Origin: an uncultured Collinsella sp.
Lineage (GTDB): Bacteria; Actinomycetota; Coriobacteriia; Coriobacteriales; Coriobacteriaceae
Reading direction: 5' to 3'
Assembly (NCBI GenBank): GCA_902491345.1
Contig: CABUHI010000007.1
Span: forward strand, 1-64,000
DNA: 64,000 nucleotides
Below, in pieces: positions 17,840-26,815 of the stretch; the stretch's first letter is position 1; every line of letters starts with the position of its first letter. Made by a program: the position numbers and the translations under genes. The notes under the pieces were generated by a model. The model made no database searches, had not been told where the DNA came from, and saw nothing but the letters and a program-made list of their open reading frames with translations.

Positions 17840-20497
17840 ATGAGTGCTGACTACCCGTCAATGACTACGGCCGAGATTCGCTCCAAGTTCCTCAACTTCT
17901 TTGAGGGGCGCGGTCTTAAGCTCTATCCTTCTTCGTCCCTCGTCCCCGACGATCCTTCGCTGCTGCTTGCTAACGCCGGCATGAACCAGTTTAAGGAGTA
18001 CTACCAGGGCAAGAAGACCATGAAGGAGATCGGCGCGATCTCCTGCCAGAAGTGCGTCCGCACCAACGACATCGACTGCATCGGCGAGGACGGCCGTCAC
18101 CTGTCCTTCTTTGAGATGCTCGGCGACTTCTCCTTTGGCGGCGTCTCCAAGCAGCAGGCCTGCGCTTGGGCCTTTGAGCTCATCACCAAGGAGTTCAAGC
18201 TGCCGCTCGACCGCCTGTACTTTACCGTCTTTACCGAGGACGACGAGACCCATGACGTGTGGCGCTCCCTGGGCGTTGCAGAGGATCACATCTCCCGCCT
18301 GGGCGAGGACGACAACTTCTGGGCCGCTGGCCCCACCGGCCCCTGCGGTCCGTGCTCCGAGATCTACTTTGACATGGGCGAGGAGGTTGGTTGCGGTAGT
18401 CCCGACTGCAAGCCCGGCTGCGACTGCGACCGCTTCCTTGAGTTCTGGAACCTCGTGTTTACCCAGTACGATCGCCAGGAGGACGGCTCCATGCCGGAGC
18501 TGCCGCACCGCAACCTTGATACGGGCATGGGTCTGGAGCGCATGGCCGCCATCATGCAGCACAAGACCGCTAACTACGACGGTGATTTAATGCAGCACCT
18601 CATCAAACTCGGTGAGGAGATCAGCGGCAAGACCTATGACGCCGACGATTACTCCGGCGCCAGCCGCTCCCTGCGTATCATCGCCGACCACTCCCGTGCC
18701 GTCGATTTTATGATCTCGGACGGCATCCTGCCCGGTAACGAGGGCCGTGAGTACGTCCTTCGCCGCCTTCTCCGCCGTGCCGTGTTCCACGGTCGTCTGC
18801 TGGGCATCGAGGGCGCCTTCCTGACCAAGTTTATCGACGAGGTAAACGCTCAGATGGGCGAGGCCTATCCTGAGCTTCTCAAGAACGTCGCGCTCGTCAA
18901 GGGTATCGTCGCCTCCGAGGAGGAGCGTTTTTCGACGACGCTCGACAACGGCCGTGTTTACCTGGACGAGGCCCTGGCCGCGCTCGCCGACGGCGCCGTC
19001 CTTCCGGGCGACGTCGCGTTTAAGCTGCACGATACCTTTGGTTTCCCCATCGACCTGACTGTCGAGATCGCCGGCGCTGCTGGCCACGACGTCGACATGG
19101 ACGGCTTCACCGCCTGCATGGAGGACCAGAAGGCCCGCGCCCGCGCCAACGCCAAGGGCGACGCCTGGGGCAGCTTCAACGACGTGTGGGTCGAGCTTTC
19201 CGACAAGGTTGCCGCGACCGAGTTCGACGGCTATGACAACGACGTCATCGAGGGCGCCAAGGTTGTCGCCATCGTTCGCAACGGCGAGTCCGTCGAGTCC
19301 GCTGCCGCGGGCGAGGATGTCGAGGTCGTGCTCGACCGCACCCCGTTCTATGCCGAGATGGGCGGCCAGCAGGGCGACGCCGGTGAGCTTTTTGCCGAGG
19401 GCGTTTCGCTGACCGTTTCCGATACTAAGAACCACAATGGCCTGTATGCTCACGTCGCGCACGTTGCCGAGGGCACGCTGACCGTCGGTGCAACCGTGAC
19501 CGCCGCGCTCGACGCCGAGCGCCGTGGTTTCCTGCGCCGCAACCATACCGCCACCCACCTGCTCGACGCTGCGCTTAAGCAGGTTCTGGGCGAGCATGTC
19601 TCCCAGGCCGGCTCGCTGGTGACGCCCGAGCACCTGCGCTTTGACTTCACGCACTTCGAGGCTCTGTCTTCCGAGCAGCTCAAGGCTGTCGAGGACCTGG
19701 TCAACCAGCAGATCTTCGCTTCCAATCCGGTCGTGACCCGCGTCATGGGCATCGACGAGGCCAAGGCCGCCGGTGCTGTCGCCCTCTTTGGCGAGAAGTA
19801 CGGCGATGTTGTCCGCGTCGTCTCCGTAGGCGCCGAGGACCAGCCGTTCTCCCGCGAGCTCTGCGGTGGCACGCATGCCGCCAACACCGCCGAGATCGGT
19901 CTGTTCAAGATCATCTCCGAGTCCTCCACGGGCTCGAATGTCCGCCGTATCGAGGCCGTGACCTCCAAGGGTGCCCTTGACTACATGGCCGACCGCCTGG
20001 CGCTCGTTGACGCCGCCGCCGCTGCGCTCAAGTGCCGTGTCGACGAGGTCCCCGCCCGCGTGGAGAACCTGCAGGCCGAGCTGCGCGAGACCGCCGGTAA
20101 GCTCAAAAAGGCTCTGACCGGTGGCTCCTCCGATGCGATTTCCAGCGCCATCGACGGCGCTGTCGAGCTGAATGGCTACAAGCTCGTCGTCGCTGAGCTC
20201 CAGGGCCTTGAGGCTGCCGACCTGCGCAACGTTTGGGATACCGTGCACCAGAAGGTCGCCGGCCCCGTCGCCTGCGTTGTTGCCAGCGTGACCGAGAAGG
20301 GCACCCCGGCCCTGCTCGCTGCCGGCTCCGATGACGCCGTGAAGGCCGGTTTCCACGCCGGCAACGTGATCAAGCAGATCGCGGGCCTGGTCGACGGTCG
20401 CGGTGGCGGTCGTCCCAACATGGCCCAGGCCGGTGGCAAGAACGCCGCCGGTATCGCCGATGCCCTCGCGGCCGCTAAGACCGCGCTCGGCGCCTAA
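17840..20497 (+). CDS. alaS: Alanyl-tRNA synthetase
   Basis: AlaRS charges tRNA-Ala in the cytoplasm; it is a class II enzyme with a C-terminal editing domain. The catalytic core at residues 1-270 contains the motif 2 region and LDTGMGLERM. The editing domain has the zinc motif HTATHLL around residue 570 and the downstream Cys-His pair CGGTHAAN. The C-Ala domain (GGGRPNMAQAGGK) ends the protein. At 885 residues it is full length. The start ATG follows GAGGAG; the longer in-frame reading from 17750 would overlap the terminator and was rejected. It is followed by ruvX, mltG, yqeG, aroK and the AroB-like gene on the same strand, with short gaps or overlaps. Confidence 0.98.
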   Translation: MSADYPSMTTAEIRSKFLNFFEGRGLKLYPSSSLVPDDPSLLLANAGMNQFKEYYQGKKTMKEIGAISCQKCVRTNDIDCIGEDGRHLSFFEMLGDFSFGGVSKQQACAWAFELITKEFKLPLDRLYFTVFTEDDETHDVWRSLGVAEDHISRLGEDDNFWAAGPTGPCGPCSEIYFDMGEEVGCGSPDCKPGCDCDRFLEFWNLVFTQYDRQEDGSMPELPHRNLDTGMGLERMAAIMQHKTANYDGDLMQHLIKLGEEISGKTYDADDYSGASRSLRIIADHSRAVDFMISDGILPGNEGREYVLRRLLRRAVFHGRLLGIEGAFLTKFIDEVNAQMGEAYPELLKNVALVKGIVASEEERFSTTLDNGRVYLDEALAALADGAVLPGDVAFKLHDTFGFPIDLTVEIAGAAGHDVDMDGFTACMEDQKARARANAKGDAWGSFNDVWVELSDKVAATEFDGYDNDVIEGAKVVAIVRNGESVESAAAGEDVEVVLDRTPFYAEMGGQQGDAGELFAEGVSLTVSDTKNHNGLYAHVAHVAEGTLTVGATVTAALDAERRGFLRRNHTATHLLDAALKQVLGEHVSQAGSLVTPEHLRFDFTHFEALSSEQLKAVEDLVNQQIFASNPVVTRVMGIDEAKAAGAVALFGEKYGDVVRVVSVGAEDQPFSRELCGGTHAANTAEIGLFKIISESSTGSNVRRIEAVTSKGALDYMADRLALVDAAAAALKCRVDEVPARVENLQAELRETAGKLKKALTGGSSDAISSAIDGAVELNGYKLVVAELQGLEAADLRNVWDTVHQKVAGPVACVVASVTEKGTPALLAAGSDDAVKAGFHAGNVIKQIAGLVDGRGGGRPNMAQAGGKNAAGIADALAAAKTALGA

Positions 20498-20514
20498 GAA
20501 CCTAAGTAGTCGCT

Positions 20515-20943
20515 GTGGTCGCGCTCGCACTGGACATAGGGGAGACCAGGATTGGCATTGCCGTCTCGAGCCGTGATGGCAAGATGGCGATGCCTGTCAA
20601 GGTGCTTCCGGCTGCCGAGGTCACTGGTATGGCAAAGACGTTTCGCTACCTGGTTGAGGACTATGAGCCCGATATCCTGGTAAGCGGACGTCCCTTGACC
20701 ATGGCCGGTGAGCCCGGCCCCCAGGCCGAGCGCGTCGCCGCCGTGGCCCAAAAGATTGCCGACGAGCTCGAACTTCCGCTGGAGTTTGAGGACGAGCGTC
20801 TGTCCTCGCAGGAGGCCAAGCGAATCCTGCGAGAGCAGGGGCTCAACGAAAAGCAGATGAGGGGCAAGATTGACATGATCGCCGCCAGCCTGTTCTTGCA
20901 GACATGGCTCGATCGTAAAAACGAGGAGGTTCAGCATGCCTAG
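20515..20943 (+). CDS. ruvX: Holliday junction resolvase-like YqgF/RuvX nuclease
   Basis: This 142-residue RNase H-fold protein of the YqgF family is implicated in 16S rRNA 5' processing and possibly in DNA junction resolution. The metal-site motifs are present: LALDIGETRIGIA near the N-terminus, GRPL in the middle, and EDERLSSQEA with the C-terminal Asp in KIDMIAA. The start is GTG with only a weak Shine-Dalgarno. Its end overlaps mltG by 8 nt. The order alaS-ruvX-mltG is common in Gram-positive bacteria and supports the assignment. Confidence 0.93.
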   Translation: MVALALDIGETRIGIAVSSRDGKMAMPVKVLPAAEVTGMAKTFRYLVEDYEPDILVSGRPLTMAGEPGPQAERVAAVAQKIADELELPLEFEDERLSSQEAKRILREQGLNEKQMRGKIDMIAASLFLQTWLDRKNEEVQHA

Positions 20944-22291
20944 CGCTTCCGATCCGCGCCAGCAGAATCGTTCACGGAAGCCCGTGCCGCGCCCTGCTCA
21001 GCCTGGCCAGCGCCCGGCGCTGCCGACGCAGCGTTCGGCTCAGCCTGCTCAGCGTGCTGCTCAACAGCCCGCCGTTCGTCCCGCGCAGCCTGCTGGCGGC
21101 GCTCGTTTTAAGCAGCAGGCTCCTGCCCAGCGCACGCAGGGGCAGGCCCCGCAATCACGCTCCCACGCACATCATGCTCATGGCTCGCACGGCGTTGCTC
21201 CGGCCACGCGCTCGAGCTATAACACGCCCGCCCGCCGTGGTGCCCAAAAGAAAAGCTCCCCGGTGCCTATGATTATCGGTGGCGTCGTCGCCGTGCTTGC
21301 GCTTGTCGCGATCGTTTTCTTTGTCGTGCCGGCCGTCAAGGGCTTCTTTGGCGGGGAGGATGCGAAAGTCGCTGCTGGCCAGCAAGTTACTATCACGATT
21401 CCCGATGGTGCCTCGGGTGACAGCATCGCTTCGATTCTCTCTGAGAACCATATCGTCGAAGATCCCAAGGATTATTACGCGGCGGTCAAAAAGCTCAACG
21501 CCGACATGTCGCTTAAGCCTGGCACCTACTCGTTCAACACGCTCATGGACGCGACCAAGGTCGTTCAGCAGCTTATGGAGGGTCCCAATGCGGGCTCCGA
21601 TGCGCTGACTATCCCTGAGGGCCTGACGGTTGACCAGGTCGCCGACCGCGTGGCCAAGGCGTACGACAGCATTTCTAAAGAGGACTTCCTCAATCAGGCA
21701 AAGGCCTCCAACTATGTGAAGGACTATAGCTTCCTTGAGGGCGCTGCAAATGATTCGCTCGAGGGCTTCCTATTCCCCAAGACCTATTCGTTGGGTAAGG
21801 ACCCGTCTGCCGATGATGTGATTCGAGCCATGCTTGACCAGTTCAACACCGAGTATAAATCGCTCGATTTCGCCAGCTGCGAGGCTAAGATCAAGGAGCG
21901 CTATGGCGTGGAGATGTCCGATTACGACATCGTTAACCTTGCCTCGATCGTCGAGCGCGAGGGCCTCAACGCCGATCAACGCGCGCATGTGGCATCGGTT
22001 TTCTATAACCGTCTGGCGGGCAAGCTCGATGGCCTGCGCTACCTCAATAGCGACGCGACCATGATGTACGTCACCGGCGGCGAGGTTACCGCCGATGACC
22101 TGCAGAGTGATGGCCCCTATAACACCTATAAGCACGAGGGCCTCCCGCCCACGCCCATTTGCTCTCCGTCGCTCGAGGCGCTCAAGGCCACCCTTGAGCC
22201 GACCGACTCCGATGACCTGTATTTCTACATTACGCAGGACGAGGAGTATTTCTCGAAGACCTACGAAGAGCACCAACAGTCTTGGAATTGA
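20936..22291 (+). CDS. mltG: Endolytic transglycosylase MltG (YceG-like)
   Basis: MltG is a membrane-anchored lytic transglycosylase that cleaves nascent peptidoglycan strands and sets glycan length. The 451-residue protein has a long Pro/Gln/Arg-rich cytoplasmic N-terminus (about 110 residues), one membrane segment at about 118-138, and an external YceG domain. The catalytic Glu lies in SIVERE, and the signature NTYKHEGLPPTPI is complete. A LysM-like subdomain precedes the catalytic part. The start ATG overlaps the ruvX end. The basic, low-complexity N-terminus is longer than in Escherichia coli MltG, as is common in Actinobacteria. Confidence 0.94.
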   Translation: MPSASDPRQQNRSRKPVPRPAQPGQRPALPTQRSAQPAQRAAQQPAVRPAQPAGGARFKQQAPAQRTQGQAPQSRSHAHHAHGSHGVAPATRSSYNTPARRGAQKKSSPVPMIIGGVVAVLALVAIVFFVVPAVKGFFGGEDAKVAAGQQVTITIPDGASGDSIASILSENHIVEDPKDYYAAVKKLNADMSLKPGTYSFNTLMDATKVVQQLMEGPNAGSDALTIPEGLTVDQVADRVAKAYDSISKEDFLNQAKASNYVKDYSFLEGAANDSLEGFLFPKTYSLGKDPSADDVIRAMLDQFNTEYKSLDFASCEAKIKERYGVEMSDYDIVNLASIVEREGLNADQRAHVASVFYNRLAGKLDGLRYLNSDATMMYVTGGEVTADDLQSDGPYNTYKHEGLPPTPICSPSLEALKATLEPTDSDDLYFYITQDEEYFSKTYEEHQQSWN

Positions 22292-22293
22292 TC

Positions 22294-22791
22294 ATGAGGA
22301 TTTTTAGCCCCAAACGATATGTTGCCTCAGTCGACCGCATCGACCTCGATACCCTGTGGGCCGACGGCAAGCGCGCCATTCTGCTCGATCGCGACAACAC
22401 CCTGGTGCCGCGTGATACCGAGCAGGTTCCCGCTGCGGTCTCCGCTTGGCTCGAAGCTGCCCATGCCAAGGGCTTTAAGCTGTGCATGGTGTCCAACAAC
22501 TGGCATCGCGACCAGGTCATGGCATCGGCGCGCGAGCTGGGGCTCGAGGCCATCAGTCACGCTATGAAGCCCGCCCCGTTTGCCCTGAAGGCGGGTCTTA
22601 AGCGTCTGGGCGCCACGGCCGACGAGGCCGTGCTGATCGGCGATCAGCTTTACACGGACGTGTGGAGCGGTAACTTTGCCGGCGTTGACACTATTCTGGT
22701 CAAGCCGCAGGCAACCCAGGACCTGTGGTACACGCAGATCTTCCGTATCTTTGAGCGCCGGGCCCTGCGCGACCTTCCCTGCGAGGAATAG
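22294..22791 (+). CDS. YqeG family HAD IIIA-type phosphatase
   Basis: This 165-residue HAD-superfamily phosphatase carries motif I LLDRDNTLV (the nucleophile Asp), motif II VSNN, a Lys in MKPAPFAL, and motif IV IGDQLYTDV. The physiological substrate of YqeG is not firmly known; the nearest fold relatives dephosphorylate phosphatidylglycerol phosphate or small phosphometabolites. The ATG at 22294 was taken because a TTG at 22282 would overlap mltG and neither has a clear Shine-Dalgarno. It sits between mltG and aroK in one transcription unit. Confidence 0.88.
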   Translation: MRIFSPKRYVASVDRIDLDTLWADGKRAILLDRDNTLVPRDTEQVPAAVSAWLEAAHAKGFKLCMVSNNWHRDQVMASARELGLEAISHAMKPAPFALKAGLKRLGATADEAVLIGDQLYTDVWSGNFAGVDTILVKPQATQDLWYTQIFRIFERRALRDLPCEE

Positions 22792-22799
22792 GTTCCGCC

Positions 22800-23333
22800 A
22801 TGTCTCAGCACATCAAACACGGCTGCGACCATATCTTCTTTATCGGCTTTTTGGGCGCGGGCAAGTCGACGCTTGCGCGCAACGTGGGCACTATGTTCAA
22901 GCGTCGATTCATCGATACCGATCGTTTGGTTGTGCGTCGATGCGGCAAGTCGGTGACCGAGATATTTAAGACCGAGGGCGAGGACCGTTTTCGCGAGCTC
23001 GAGACCTCGGCACTCCGTTCGCTTCAAAGCGAGCGAAGCCTGCTGGTATCGTGCGGGGGTGGCATCGTCGAGACGCCGGTGAACATTGAACTGATGCACG
23101 AGATGGGTACGTGCGTGTACCTCGAAGGCGACTTTGAGGACTCGTTGCGCCAGATCCGCCGCTCCGATACCCGGCCCGATTTCCGCTCGCCCGAGCATGC
23201 TGCGCGCCTGTTTGAGCATCGCCGTCCGCTGTATCGCCAGGCCGCCGATATTACCCTTGATATTCGCAACAAGTCCTTCGAGGACGTTTCCTACCTTTGT
23301 GCCGAGAAGCTTTTGGAGCGTGGACTGCTATGA
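22800..23333 (+). CDS. aroK: Shikimate kinase
   Basis: Shikimate kinase phosphorylates shikimate at the 3-hydroxyl in chorismate synthesis. The 177-residue protein has the P-loop GFLGAGKS at residues 16-23, the shikimate-binding Asp in IDTDRLVV, Arg in EDRFRELE, the CGGG loop, and the lid and adenine-binding arginines in RRSDTRPD and HRRPLYRQAAD. All key residues are present, so it should be active. Its stop overlaps the start of the AroB-like gene (ATGA). Confidence 0.95.
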   Translation: MSQHIKHGCDHIFFIGFLGAGKSTLARNVGTMFKRRFIDTDRLVVRRCGKSVTEIFKTEGEDRFRELETSALRSLQSERSLLVSCGGGIVETPVNIELMHEMGTCVYLEGDFEDSLRQIRRSDTRPDFRSPEHAARLFEHRRPLYRQAADITLDIRNKSFEDVSYLCAEKLLERGLL

Positions 23334-24439
23334 TTCGCCGTCAACTTATCAATTTCCAAAACCGCAGTGTCGATGTCCGAGTCGGATTGGGCGCGTTCGA
23401 GGAGCTGTCGCGCATGTTTGCCTCTGCTGTGGGCAAGCCTAAGCGCGCGATGGTGGTTTGGAACGACGCCACATCCGAGCGTTTTGGCGAGGTCGTCGAG
23501 CATGCGCTGGTCGACGCTGGCTTTGCTGTGTCGCTGCTCGTCCTCGAGGTTTCGCCTGCCGGCGCTACGCTGGCCGATGCCGATACCGTCTTTGGCGCCC
23601 TGTCGGCTAACGGCATTACCTGCGACGATCTCGTTGTCGCTGTCGGTGACACGGCGACCTGCTCGGTCGTTTGCTGGTGCGCTAATCAGTGGTGCGGTCG
23701 CACCGAGTGCGCCTTGCTGCCGACGACCTTCGACGCCATGCTCACGGTCGCGACGACCATGAAGCCGCTCGTCGCCTCGTCGGCGAATGCGCTTCCCGCT
23801 ATCGCGCTCCGTCCCGAGCCGGGCTTGGTCGTGTGTGATCTCGACCTTGTTCGCGAGGCAGACCCCGAGGACCTCAAACTCGGCTATGCGGTACTTGTTG
23901 GTACCATGCTTTCGAGCAGCAAGTCTCGCTGGAATCAGTTTACCGAGACCGTCCCCGAGATTCTCGCGGGCGAGGAGGTCGCGCTCGTCAATGCCATTCA
24001 GTGGTCTCAGACTGCCCGCAAGGACGTACTTATGGCCACGAACCCGAGCGCCCGCCATGCACTTGATTTTAGCAAGATGGGGGAGCGTACTCTGCGCGCC
24101 TGCTTGGGTGATGTCGCTTCGCGGGTCCCTGCCTACCAGCTGTTGTCCGAGGGCATGCGCTTTGAGGCGCGCCTAGCACATGATGCCTGCGACTTCGATA
24201 TCGATTACGTCTTTGAAGTCGATGACTGCCTGGAGGACTTTGGCATCGAGGAGCTTGCCTTCGATCTGGAGCCCGCCGCATATATCGAGGAGTTCCGCAG
24301 GCAGCAGTTTGTCCGCTCGAACCGCAGCATGTTGCCGCTGCCCGCGGCACTCGGCGCCATTCGTCTAACGAGCGTTGAGGACGAGGTCCTTGAGCGTCAT
24401 GCTCACGCCTACTTGGCTTCTCGCAAAGAACTTCTCTAA
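23330..24439 (+). CDS. 3-dehydroquinate synthase-like protein (AroB fold, active-site motifs lost)
   Basis: This 369-residue protein is coupled to aroK and aligns along its length with 3-dehydroquinate synthase. Recognisable are the AroB-like segment ALLPTTFDAML and the LVVCDLD strand. However, the usual GGGxxGD nucleotide motif reads VAVGDTATC, the VDSSVGGKT region reads LTVATTMKP, and the zinc-ligand Glu of AEVIK is replaced (LGYAVLVG). The HGEAVAxGM motif reads YQLLSEGMRF, without its His. Catalysis of the DAHP-to-dehydroquinate step as normally described is therefore doubtful. It could be a pseudoenzyme, a diverged enzyme with other ligands, or a scaffold for AroK. The start is ATG overlapping the aroK stop. 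Confidence 0.7.
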   Translation: MIRRQLINFQNRSVDVRVGLGAFEELSRMFASAVGKPKRAMVVWNDATSERFGEVVEHALVDAGFAVSLLVLEVSPAGATLADADTVFGALSANGITCDDLVVAVGDTATCSVVCWCANQWCGRTECALLPTTFDAMLTVATTMKPLVASSANALPAIALRPEPGLVVCDLDLVREADPEDLKLGYAVLVGTMLSSSKSRWNQFTETVPEILAGEEVALVNAIQWSQTARKDVLMATNPSARHALDFSKMGERTLRACLGDVASRVPAYQLLSEGMRFEARLAHDACDFDIDYVFEVDDCLEDFGIEELAFDLEPAAYIEEFRRQQFVRSNRSMLPLPAALGAIRLTSVEDEVLERHAHAYLASRKELL

Positions 24440-24476
24440 GATTTATTGACATCTATCGTCTTTCGTATCATGTTGA

Positions 24477-24539
24477 GGGACGGGTTTTCAGTCGGTTGTG
24501 GATCGCGTGCGAATCCATCTTCCGATCGAGGCCCGTCCC
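24477..24539 (+). ncRNA. Structured leader upstream of pepP
   Basis: An outer 8-bp stem (GGGACGGG with CCCGTCCC) encloses TCGG/CCGA and GGAT/ATCC, giving a stepwise stem with internal loops and an apical CGCGTGCGA loop. It starts 37 nt after the AroB-like stop and ends 32 nt before the pepP start, with GTCTTTAT after it rather than a clean U-run. It could be a weak terminator or a cis-acting leader. A TTGACA lies at 24445-24450, but no -10 at standard spacing was found. Confidence 0.5.
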
Positions 24540-24571
24540 GTCTTTATGGAGACAACAAGAAAGGAATCTGC

Positions 24572-25702
24572 ATGTCTGAGTTTGCTGCCGGTCCTGCCGG
24601 TCGTATCGAGCGTGTCCGCACCCTGATGGCTGAGCGCGGCTACGACGCTATCGTCGTGCGCGACGAGGCCAATCTCCGTTGGCTCACGGGCGTGAAGGGC
24701 GTCTTCGATTACACCTTCGAGTTCCCGCACGCCGCGTTTATTACGGCCGATCAGTGCCTGTTCCATACCGACTCGCGCTACCTCAATAGCTTTGAGGAGA
24801 ACACGCCCGCCGGCAGCCCCTGGGTCTACGACATGGACGAGGGCACCATCCCCGGTTGGGTCGCCGGCAAGATTGCGGCCAACAAGTGCCGCGTCTGCGC
24901 TGTCGAGGACGACATGCAGATCAACTTCTACCAGGGTATTCAGCGTGGTCTGGAGGACCGTTCCGTCGCCTGCATGTTGCCGCTGATGCATGACGACATC
25001 CGTAAGATGCGCGCCATCAAGGACGCCGAGGAGATCGAGCTCATGCGCCATGCGCAGTCGATCACCGACGCCGCCTTCCAGCATATGCTCGGCTTTATTA
25101 AGCCCGGTATGACCGAGAAGCAGGTTCGCAACGAGCTCGAGAACTTTATGTTCGCCAACGGCGCCGACAGCCTGGCCTTCGGCTCCATTGTGGCGAGCGG
25201 CCCCAACACCGCCAATCCGCACGCCGTGCCGAGTGACCGCGTGATCGAGAAGGGCGACTTCGTCCTCATGGATTACGGCGCGGGCTACTGCGACTATCGT
25301 TCCGACATGACGCGCACCGTCGTGATGGGCGAGCCTACCCAGGAGCAGCTCGACCTGTACGCGCTCGTGCGCCGCACCCACGAGGAGTGTGTCGCCGCCA
25401 TCCATCCGGGCGTCGAGGGCAACGACATTTTCAAGCTTTCCAAGAAGATCATCGGCGATGCCGGCTATGGCGATTACTACAACCATGGCCTGGGCCACGG
25501 CGTGGGCATCGACATCCACGAGCTGCCCAACTTCAACCGCAGCAAGAATATCATCGAGGTTGGCTCGGTTGTCACCATGGAGCCCGGCGTGTATCTGCCC
25601 GGTGTGGGCGGCGTGCGCCTGGAGGACTATGGCGTGGTCACCGAGAACGGCTACGAGCCTTTCACCAAGACGCCGCATGACCTCCACGTCATCGATTGCT
25701 AG
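24572..25702 (+). CDS. Xaa-Pro aminopeptidase / M24B-family metallopeptidase
   Basis: This 376-residue cytoplasmic peptidase has a creatinase-like N-terminal domain (residues 1-145) and the pita-bread metallopeptidase domain. The five metal ligands are visible: Asp in VLMDYGAGY, Asp in SDMTRT, His in GLGHGVG, Glu in VTMEPG and Glu in VRLEDYG. It should remove N-terminal residues before proline. The start ATG follows AAAGGAA; the longer in-frame reading runs through the structured leader and was rejected. The neighbouring efp gene is a frequent companion, fitting a role around proline-containing peptides. Confidence 0.93.
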   Translation: MSEFAAGPAGRIERVRTLMAERGYDAIVVRDEANLRWLTGVKGVFDYTFEFPHAAFITADQCLFHTDSRYLNSFEENTPAGSPWVYDMDEGTIPGWVAGKIAANKCRVCAVEDDMQINFYQGIQRGLEDRSVACMLPLMHDDIRKMRAIKDAEEIELMRHAQSITDAAFQHMLGFIKPGMTEKQVRNELENFMFANGADSLAFGSIVASGPNTANPHAVPSDRVIEKGDFVLMDYGAGYCDYRSDMTRTVVMGEPTQEQLDLYALVRRTHEECVAAIHPGVEGNDIFKLSKKIIGDAGYGDYYNHGLGHGVGIDIHELPNFNRSKNIIEVGSVVTMEPGVYLPGVGGVRLEDYGVVTENGYEPFTKTPHDLHVIDC

Positions 25703-25724
25703 TCTACTTCGTAGATAGTTTGGG

Positions 25725-25767
25725 GCGGGGCGTTCGAAATGATTCGGACGTCCCGCGTTCTCTTTTT
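25725..25767 (+). terminator. Intrinsic terminator after pepP
   Basis: The stem GCGGGGCGT pairs with ACGTCCCGC (one G-U) and is followed by GTTCTCTTTTT. Confidence 0.8.
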
Positions 25768-25798
25768 ATGCGCTCGCTGCAGGCGCCGTCTGCAAGTG

Positions 25799-25804
25799 TA
25801 TAAT
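25799..25804 (+). promoter_or_regulatory. Consensus -10 element before efp
   Basis: A perfect TATAAT lies 57 nt before the efp start and after the pepP terminator. No good -35 hexamer is seen at 16-18 nt, so the promoter call rests on the -10 alone. Confidence 0.5.
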
Positions 25805-25861
25805 TTCGGTCGTATGTAATTTGGACGCTTGTGCGTTCTGCCCATAACAAGAAAGGTCGCT

Positions 25862-26425
25862 ATGCCTACCATTTCTACCGCCGACTTCAAGAACGGCCTC
25901 GGTCTCCGCATTAAGGACAAGGTTTACACCATCGTCGAGTTCCAGCATGTCAAGCCGGGCAAGGGCGGCGCGTTTGTGCGCTACAAGACCCGCGACATCA
26001 AGAGCGGCCGCGTCGTCGAGAACACCTGCAACGCCGGCACCAAGTTCGAGAGCGTCATGCTCACCACCCGTGAGTTCCAGTACCTCTACAACGATGGCAC
26101 CGACTACATCTTCATGGACAACGAGTCCTATGAGCAGGTTCCCGTTCCCGAGGACATGGTGGGCGAGAACTCTAAGTGGCTGCGCGAGAACGACATCTGC
26201 CAGCTGCTCTTCGCCGACGATGAGCTCATGGGCGTGACCCCGCCGATGTTCATCGAGACCACCATCGTCCAGACCGACCCGGGCTTTAAGGGCGACACCG
26301 TCCAGGGTTCCACCAAGCCGGCCACGATCGACACCGGCGCTGTCATCCAGGTCCCCATGTACCTCAACGAGGGCGAGGTCATCAAGGTTGACACCCGCGA
26401 CGGCAAGTTCGTCTCCCGCGTCTAG
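25862..26425 (+). CDS. efp: Translation elongation factor P
   Basis: EF-P binds ribosomes stalled at polyproline stretches and promotes peptide bond formation. The 187-residue protein has the KOW-like N-terminal domain with the modifiable Lys in KPGKGGAFVR, then two OB domains with the signature near the C-terminus (IKVDTRDGKFVSRV). The start ATG has AGAAAGG 7 nt upstream. It starts a unit that continues through asp23, nusB, xseB, tlyA, nadK and recN with small gaps or overlaps. No lysine-modifying enzyme (EpmA/EarP) gene is nearby. Confidence 0.97.
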   Translation: MPTISTADFKNGLGLRIKDKVYTIVEFQHVKPGKGGAFVRYKTRDIKSGRVVENTCNAGTKFESVMLTTREFQYLYNDGTDYIFMDNESYEQVPVPEDMVGENSKWLRENDICQLLFADDELMGVTPPMFIETTIVQTDPGFKGDTVQGSTKPATIDTGAVIQVPMYLNEGEVIKVDTRDGKFVSRV

Positions 26426-26449
26426 CAACCAACTCTTCTAGGAGGACTC

Positions 26450-26812
26450 ATGCCCCAGGAAATCAAGATTGACGGCATCGGCATTTCGCCCGATGTTCTG
26501 ACCGCCATCGTCTCGCGCGCCGTGTCGGATGTCGAGGGCATCGCCTCCGTTGGCGTCAAGGACCTTGCCACCAACCTTGTCTCCATGATGCTCTCGTCCA
26601 AGGCCCCGGCTTCCGAGCCGGCGGTCGAGGCCGAGGTCGTCGGCGACAAGCTCGCACTCACCGTGCGTGTCGTGGTGTTCTTTGGCTATCCGTTCAAGAA
26701 GCTCGCCGAGGCCGTTCGCGCCGCCGTGGTCGCCGCCATCGATGCCCAGGTGGGCGTCGAGGTCGAGCGCGTTGACGTTTGCATCGACGGCCTCGTTTTC
26801 CCCAAGGAGTAA
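26450..26812 (+). CDS. Asp23/Gls24 family envelope stress response protein
   Basis: This 120-residue Asp23-family (YqhY-like) protein is usually found between efp or acetyl-CoA carboxylase genes and nusB in Gram-positive bacteria. Family features are the N-terminal IKIDGIGISPDVLTAIV stretch, the AVSDVEGIASV motif and a conserved beta-alpha tail ending VDVCIDGLVF. Family members associate with the membrane or envelope and respond to stress; the exact task of YqhY types is unsettled. It has AGGAGG before the start and is 3 nt from nusB. Confidence 0.9.
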   Translation: MPQEIKIDGIGISPDVLTAIVSRAVSDVEGIASVGVKDLATNLVSMMLSSKAPASEPAVEAEVVGDKLALTVRVVVFFGYPFKKLAEAVRAAVVAAIDAQVGVEVERVDVCIDGLVFPKE

Positions 26813-26815
26813 CCT

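Noticed and set aside
24445..24464. pepP promoter built on TTGACA at 24445
   Set aside because: The nearest -10-like TATCAT is only 14 nt away, too close for a standard promoter; left as unproven.
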